DNA from: Agrocybe praecox
Taxonomy: Eukaryota; Basidiomycota; Agaricomycetes; Agaricales; Agrocybaceae
Direction: 5' to 3'
Assembly (NCBI GenBank): GCA_964017145.1
Contig: OZ024851.1
Location: 558,001 to 622,000, forward strand
Length of the DNA stretch: 64,000 bases
Under the pieces are notes generated by a model that was given only the letters and a program-made list of their open reading frames with translations, made no database searches and had not been told where the DNA came from. Made by a program: the position numbers and the translations under genes. Positions 61,001 to 64,000 of the stretch are shown here, piece after piece. Every line of letters begins with the position of its first letter. Position 1 is the stretch's first letter.

Positions 61001-63575
61001 ACCTGGCTCCAATATGCGAATTGCATTGGTCATGACATGTAAAATGGCTGTCCGTTGGAAGAAAGGTGCAGCTCCTATAGTAGTACCCGGTATTCTGGTC
61101 ATGATTGAGATGACCTCATTTTTTATGCCTCTTGTTGCGATCTTTGGAGTGAAGATGATTCATACCAAATTACTGTAGCTCGAAACGATAAACGTACCCT
61201 GGAGAAACCCGGGGAAGGATTGCCATCGGTGCTGAGGATAAGGGTATCATTTTCTGTCTGGTACGGATTAACAGCTTTTTCATAAGAGATGCCGCCTGCT
61301 CGAACAGGCTGTCGTATAGGCAAAGACCAGAAACCACGTGCGCCACCAATGGCATGAAGTTTTTTCTTCGTGACAATGGGAAGGTCACGCTGGGGCTTCG
61401 AATTAGCGCCGATACTTTTGGGAGGACATGCGAAAATTACCTGGAAGAGAGTAAAGCCTCCGGCGGAGCCTGATCCGGTAGTCGTTACTAGTTCAGGAAC
61501 TGGTCGATCCTATATGGACATTAGGTATGACGTCACCAAGTACAGATCCAAAAATCTTACTCCATTTTTGGCCAAAGAAAATGCCATACTCGTAATTGGA
61601 CCATGCGCAGGCAAGGAATCTCGCAATGATAGGTGAATTACAGTTCGCATTTTTTTCGTTACAGCACTTTGGGCACCGTTGGTTAAATTTGTCGCATCAG
61701 GTTTGCTAGAACTTCCATAAATATCTAGAAAAAAGATGAACAAAAAATGAAATGAAAATCGAATGAGAATAAATAAATAACGAACCTTCGTCATCCTCAT
61801 CATAATCCATGTGATCGTCGTCTTGGACGACGGCAGAAGCCATCTCCTCGTCGCCTTGTTCCACTTCCTCTTCAACGTGCGCAGCTTTGAGCAGAACCGA
61901 TGCGCCGATGGAACTACCAACGAAAATGTGGTCATCTCCTAGATTCCGAATTACACTGGGAACAGCAGTTTGGGCCAATGGGAGCGAAATAGCGAGCCTT
62001 GACACAGTCTTGCCATCAGCAACAATTTCAACAGGGTACACGCTACCATCTTCTAGGATCAAGAAGAAATTCTTGTCGTCCACAAATACAGACCGGGAGC
62101 CTTCAAGAATCAAGTGTCGTGTTGGATCCGCAGGCAAAAAAGTTAGATCACTAATTCTTGGGGGCCATCCATTGAGAGGCAGAGCAACCCTTCGCGAGGA
62201 TTGATCGACGTATATGAGGGCGTTGCTTGTCACGACAACGACTCCTCCAAGAGCAGTGGATGTGGGAAGAATATAGAGGCAGTCGTACGGTAATCCTTCG
62301 ACAAAGGTGATGATGGGGTATTGTTGAGCAGCGATGTTAAGCGTGAATACAATAAGTTTGACGGTATCTTTATGCTCCTTTAGGCGCCTGTAAAATAAAT
62401 ACACATTAGTTCTGCGGCCATTTTATGAGGGAAGCCACTTACCCTGTCCATGTTTGCTGGGTTTGAAAAAGAACGGCAATAGTGGGGTTATTGAAACCAG
62501 GTAGAAAAGCAAAGTCTATGACGTTGCGAAGGTTGGGATCAACTTGAGCTGGAAGGTCAAGGATGAAGCTCGGAGAGTAAGGAATGTCTCTGGGCAAGAA
62601 AAGGACCATAATTCAGTAGAAAATCATTAAATATATGGGTATACACACTTTATTAGAGCAGGATCCTGATCTACAACTTCCAAATCTGCTTGTGTTTGAT
62701 GGAAAGGTAATATAGCAAATGCATGTTTAGGAAGAGATAAGGCAGCACATCGAGACAAAGAATCAACCCTGAGCTCTGCACGAAACAATGGCGAATCTAG
62801 TGCAAGCTGACATTTTCGTGAGCGCGCGTGCAAAAATGACACACTGCACTCACCAATTGAGGCGCTCTCTCGTATGTGTGTATCGATACAGTCACCAGGT
62901 CGTGAACAGCTTCCGACCATTCCAAAAGAGCAATCTGTAGAATGTTTGTTTTCAGAAATCATTGCTGATATTCTCCCTTACGCACCTTGGCATCTTTGAA
63001 AGAGACCAGCAGTCTGTCCAAGTTATCTTGCGCAGACGTGACGATCCTGACGCCTTCCATCCCGGTAACGATTCCATGAACACGATGTTCTCTCACAAGA
63101 TAAAAACGAGTAACTGTTGGGGTATGAACTGGTCCTTTTTGAGGCACAGACTGGAGAATAAAAAGCAGAATCAGCAAAGCTTACTCCCACAGATTCTCGC
63201 ACAGAGAAGAAATATATTCATAAGAAATACATCAAGTTTATAAATCACCTTGGCTATGTTGATGTACCCATCTCCTCCCGTATCCATTTCAGCTTCACCT
63301 TCCACCGCCTCAGTTCCTCTTCTAACCTTCCCCCGTTTCTCTCGCTCATCCTCTACTTGGTGTTGTATAGGCGCAGCTTCTTCGCGCACTTCGAATATGC
63401 GAAGAATGTTGGATCGTGCGACCACCAAGTTGCACAGAACGCGAGAAACGAATTCGTGACGCGTTGAGACATTCGGCGTCGAAATGACAGAGTTCCGAGT
63501 GGAGGGTGTTAACTTGAGACTTGTGACATATTCTACACCGCTGGCGGGTAGAATTTCCTGTCGCAGAGCATGCAT
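58010..63575 (-). CDS. CFT1: mRNA cleavage and polyadenylation factor CFT1 / CPSF160
   Basis: A large multi-exon minus-strand gene from MHALRQEILPASGVEY to RDWLSLTGPW. Segments appear in order and in frame-compatible exons: YLVREHRVHGIVTGMEG, PLFRAELRVDSLSRCAALSL, LPYDCLYILPTSTALGGVV, FVDDKNFFLILEDG, SFVFA-region beta-propeller repeats, FIAVGTTIDRGEDLAVKGA and the C-terminal RNDYVSKPLSKGILDGNLL with QQNEMTKQIGTERLTVLRDW. These are the CPSF_A (three beta-propeller) features of Cft1. The protein scaffolds the polyadenylation specificity factor and helps recognise the poly(A) signal on pre-mRNA in the nucleus. I did not fix every exon border, and small exons lie between the long frames. No disabling change was noticed. 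Expected length of about 1,400 residues fits the family. Confidence 0.94.
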
Positions 63576-64000
63576 CGTCCCTCCTGGCTGTAATTTAGCC
63601 TTTCACTTCAGCACCTAAATATTAGAAGCCAAGCCAGGCGCTCACTGAACTGGTGCAATTGTGGCTTATTTACATAATATGTTCAACCTCGGTCTGATAT
63701 AGACATAACCTGAAAACTTACGTAAGTAAATATCAAGCGCGTGCAGGATCGTTCTCATGCACTTGTACTGAAGTAACTGAACTGCTTGTGAACTGCTTTC
63801 ATGAACTGCTTAATTGTGTTTTTCTTCTTCTTTCAAATCCAAGGAATATGCGTCACCGACGCAGGTGTGATGTCAATGTAATTCATGCGCAAATGGCGAT
63901 AATATATTGCATACTCTGAAGGATAAAGTCCGATACTGTTTTCGAGGTTGGAGACCAACCTCACTGGCTATCAATCGATCTTCATTTGGCGCCCATTTTT
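63576..64000. other. CFT1 upstream region
   Basis: No supported gene. CTTGTACTGAAGTAACTGAACTG-like short repeats (GAACTGCTT, three times at about 63778-63810) are present. Confidence 0.4.

Noticed and set aside
1..64000. tRNA, rRNA and CRISPR arrays
   Set aside because: None recognised by eye; tandem repeats present lack CRISPR spacing, and the genome is eukaryotic.

Overview
The window reads as nuclear DNA of a filamentous basidiomycete, most likely an Agaricomycete. Genes are split by many 45-65 nt GT-AG introns, a Tnp2-type transposase of the kind common in mushroom genomes is present, and the recognisable proteins (fungalysins, RNA-dependent RNA polymerase, Cft1, Exo70, F-box and MYND proteins) fit that group. 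I rebuilt exon structures by hand. For nine genes (three fungalysins, HAP3, RdRP-helicase, Exo70, AAA NTPase, aldo-keto reductase, GST) the spliced frame stays open from ATG to stop with no leftover base.

Layout. 1-2.2 kb: 5' part of a Tnp2 transposase gene (minus) running off the left edge. 2.3-4.2 kb: little coding evidence. 4.2-5.9 kb: a dynamin-like GTPase with a predicted hydrophobic tail. 5.9-16.8 kb: gene-poor, repeat-rich and decayed. It holds a 1.58 kb inverted-repeat element with a possible 9-bp target duplication, simple-sequence tracts and gene debris. 16.8-17.6 kb: MYND zinc-finger gene beside a Helitron remnant. 20.4-22.4 kb: a REX-type RNA exonuclease pseudogene. 22.5-23.7 kb: two tandem-repeat arrays.

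24.9-49.5 kb is the conserved gene-dense core. It contains a HAP3/NF-YB histone-fold subunit, fungalysin 1, a very large gene fusing an RNAi-type RNA-dependent RNA polymerase to an SF1 (UPF1-like) helicase, a head-to-head P-loop NTPase, Exo70, fungalysins 2 and 3 in tandem, an aldo-keto reductase and an omega-like GST. 50.4-57.1 kb holds a duplicated family of small secreted proteins (one intact, two decayed), two miniature inverted-repeat elements nearby and an F-box gene. 58.0-63.6 kb is CFT1/CPSF160 on the minus strand.

Functionally the window mixes housekeeping genes (CFT1, Exo70, HAP3), secreted proteolysis (three M36 peptidases), small-molecule handling (AKR and GST, convergent), RNA silencing (RdRP-helicase) and transposon debris. 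The strongest candidate for something unusual is the 1,691-residue RdRP-helicase fusion, whose start lies only about 120 bp from that of the divergent NTPase.
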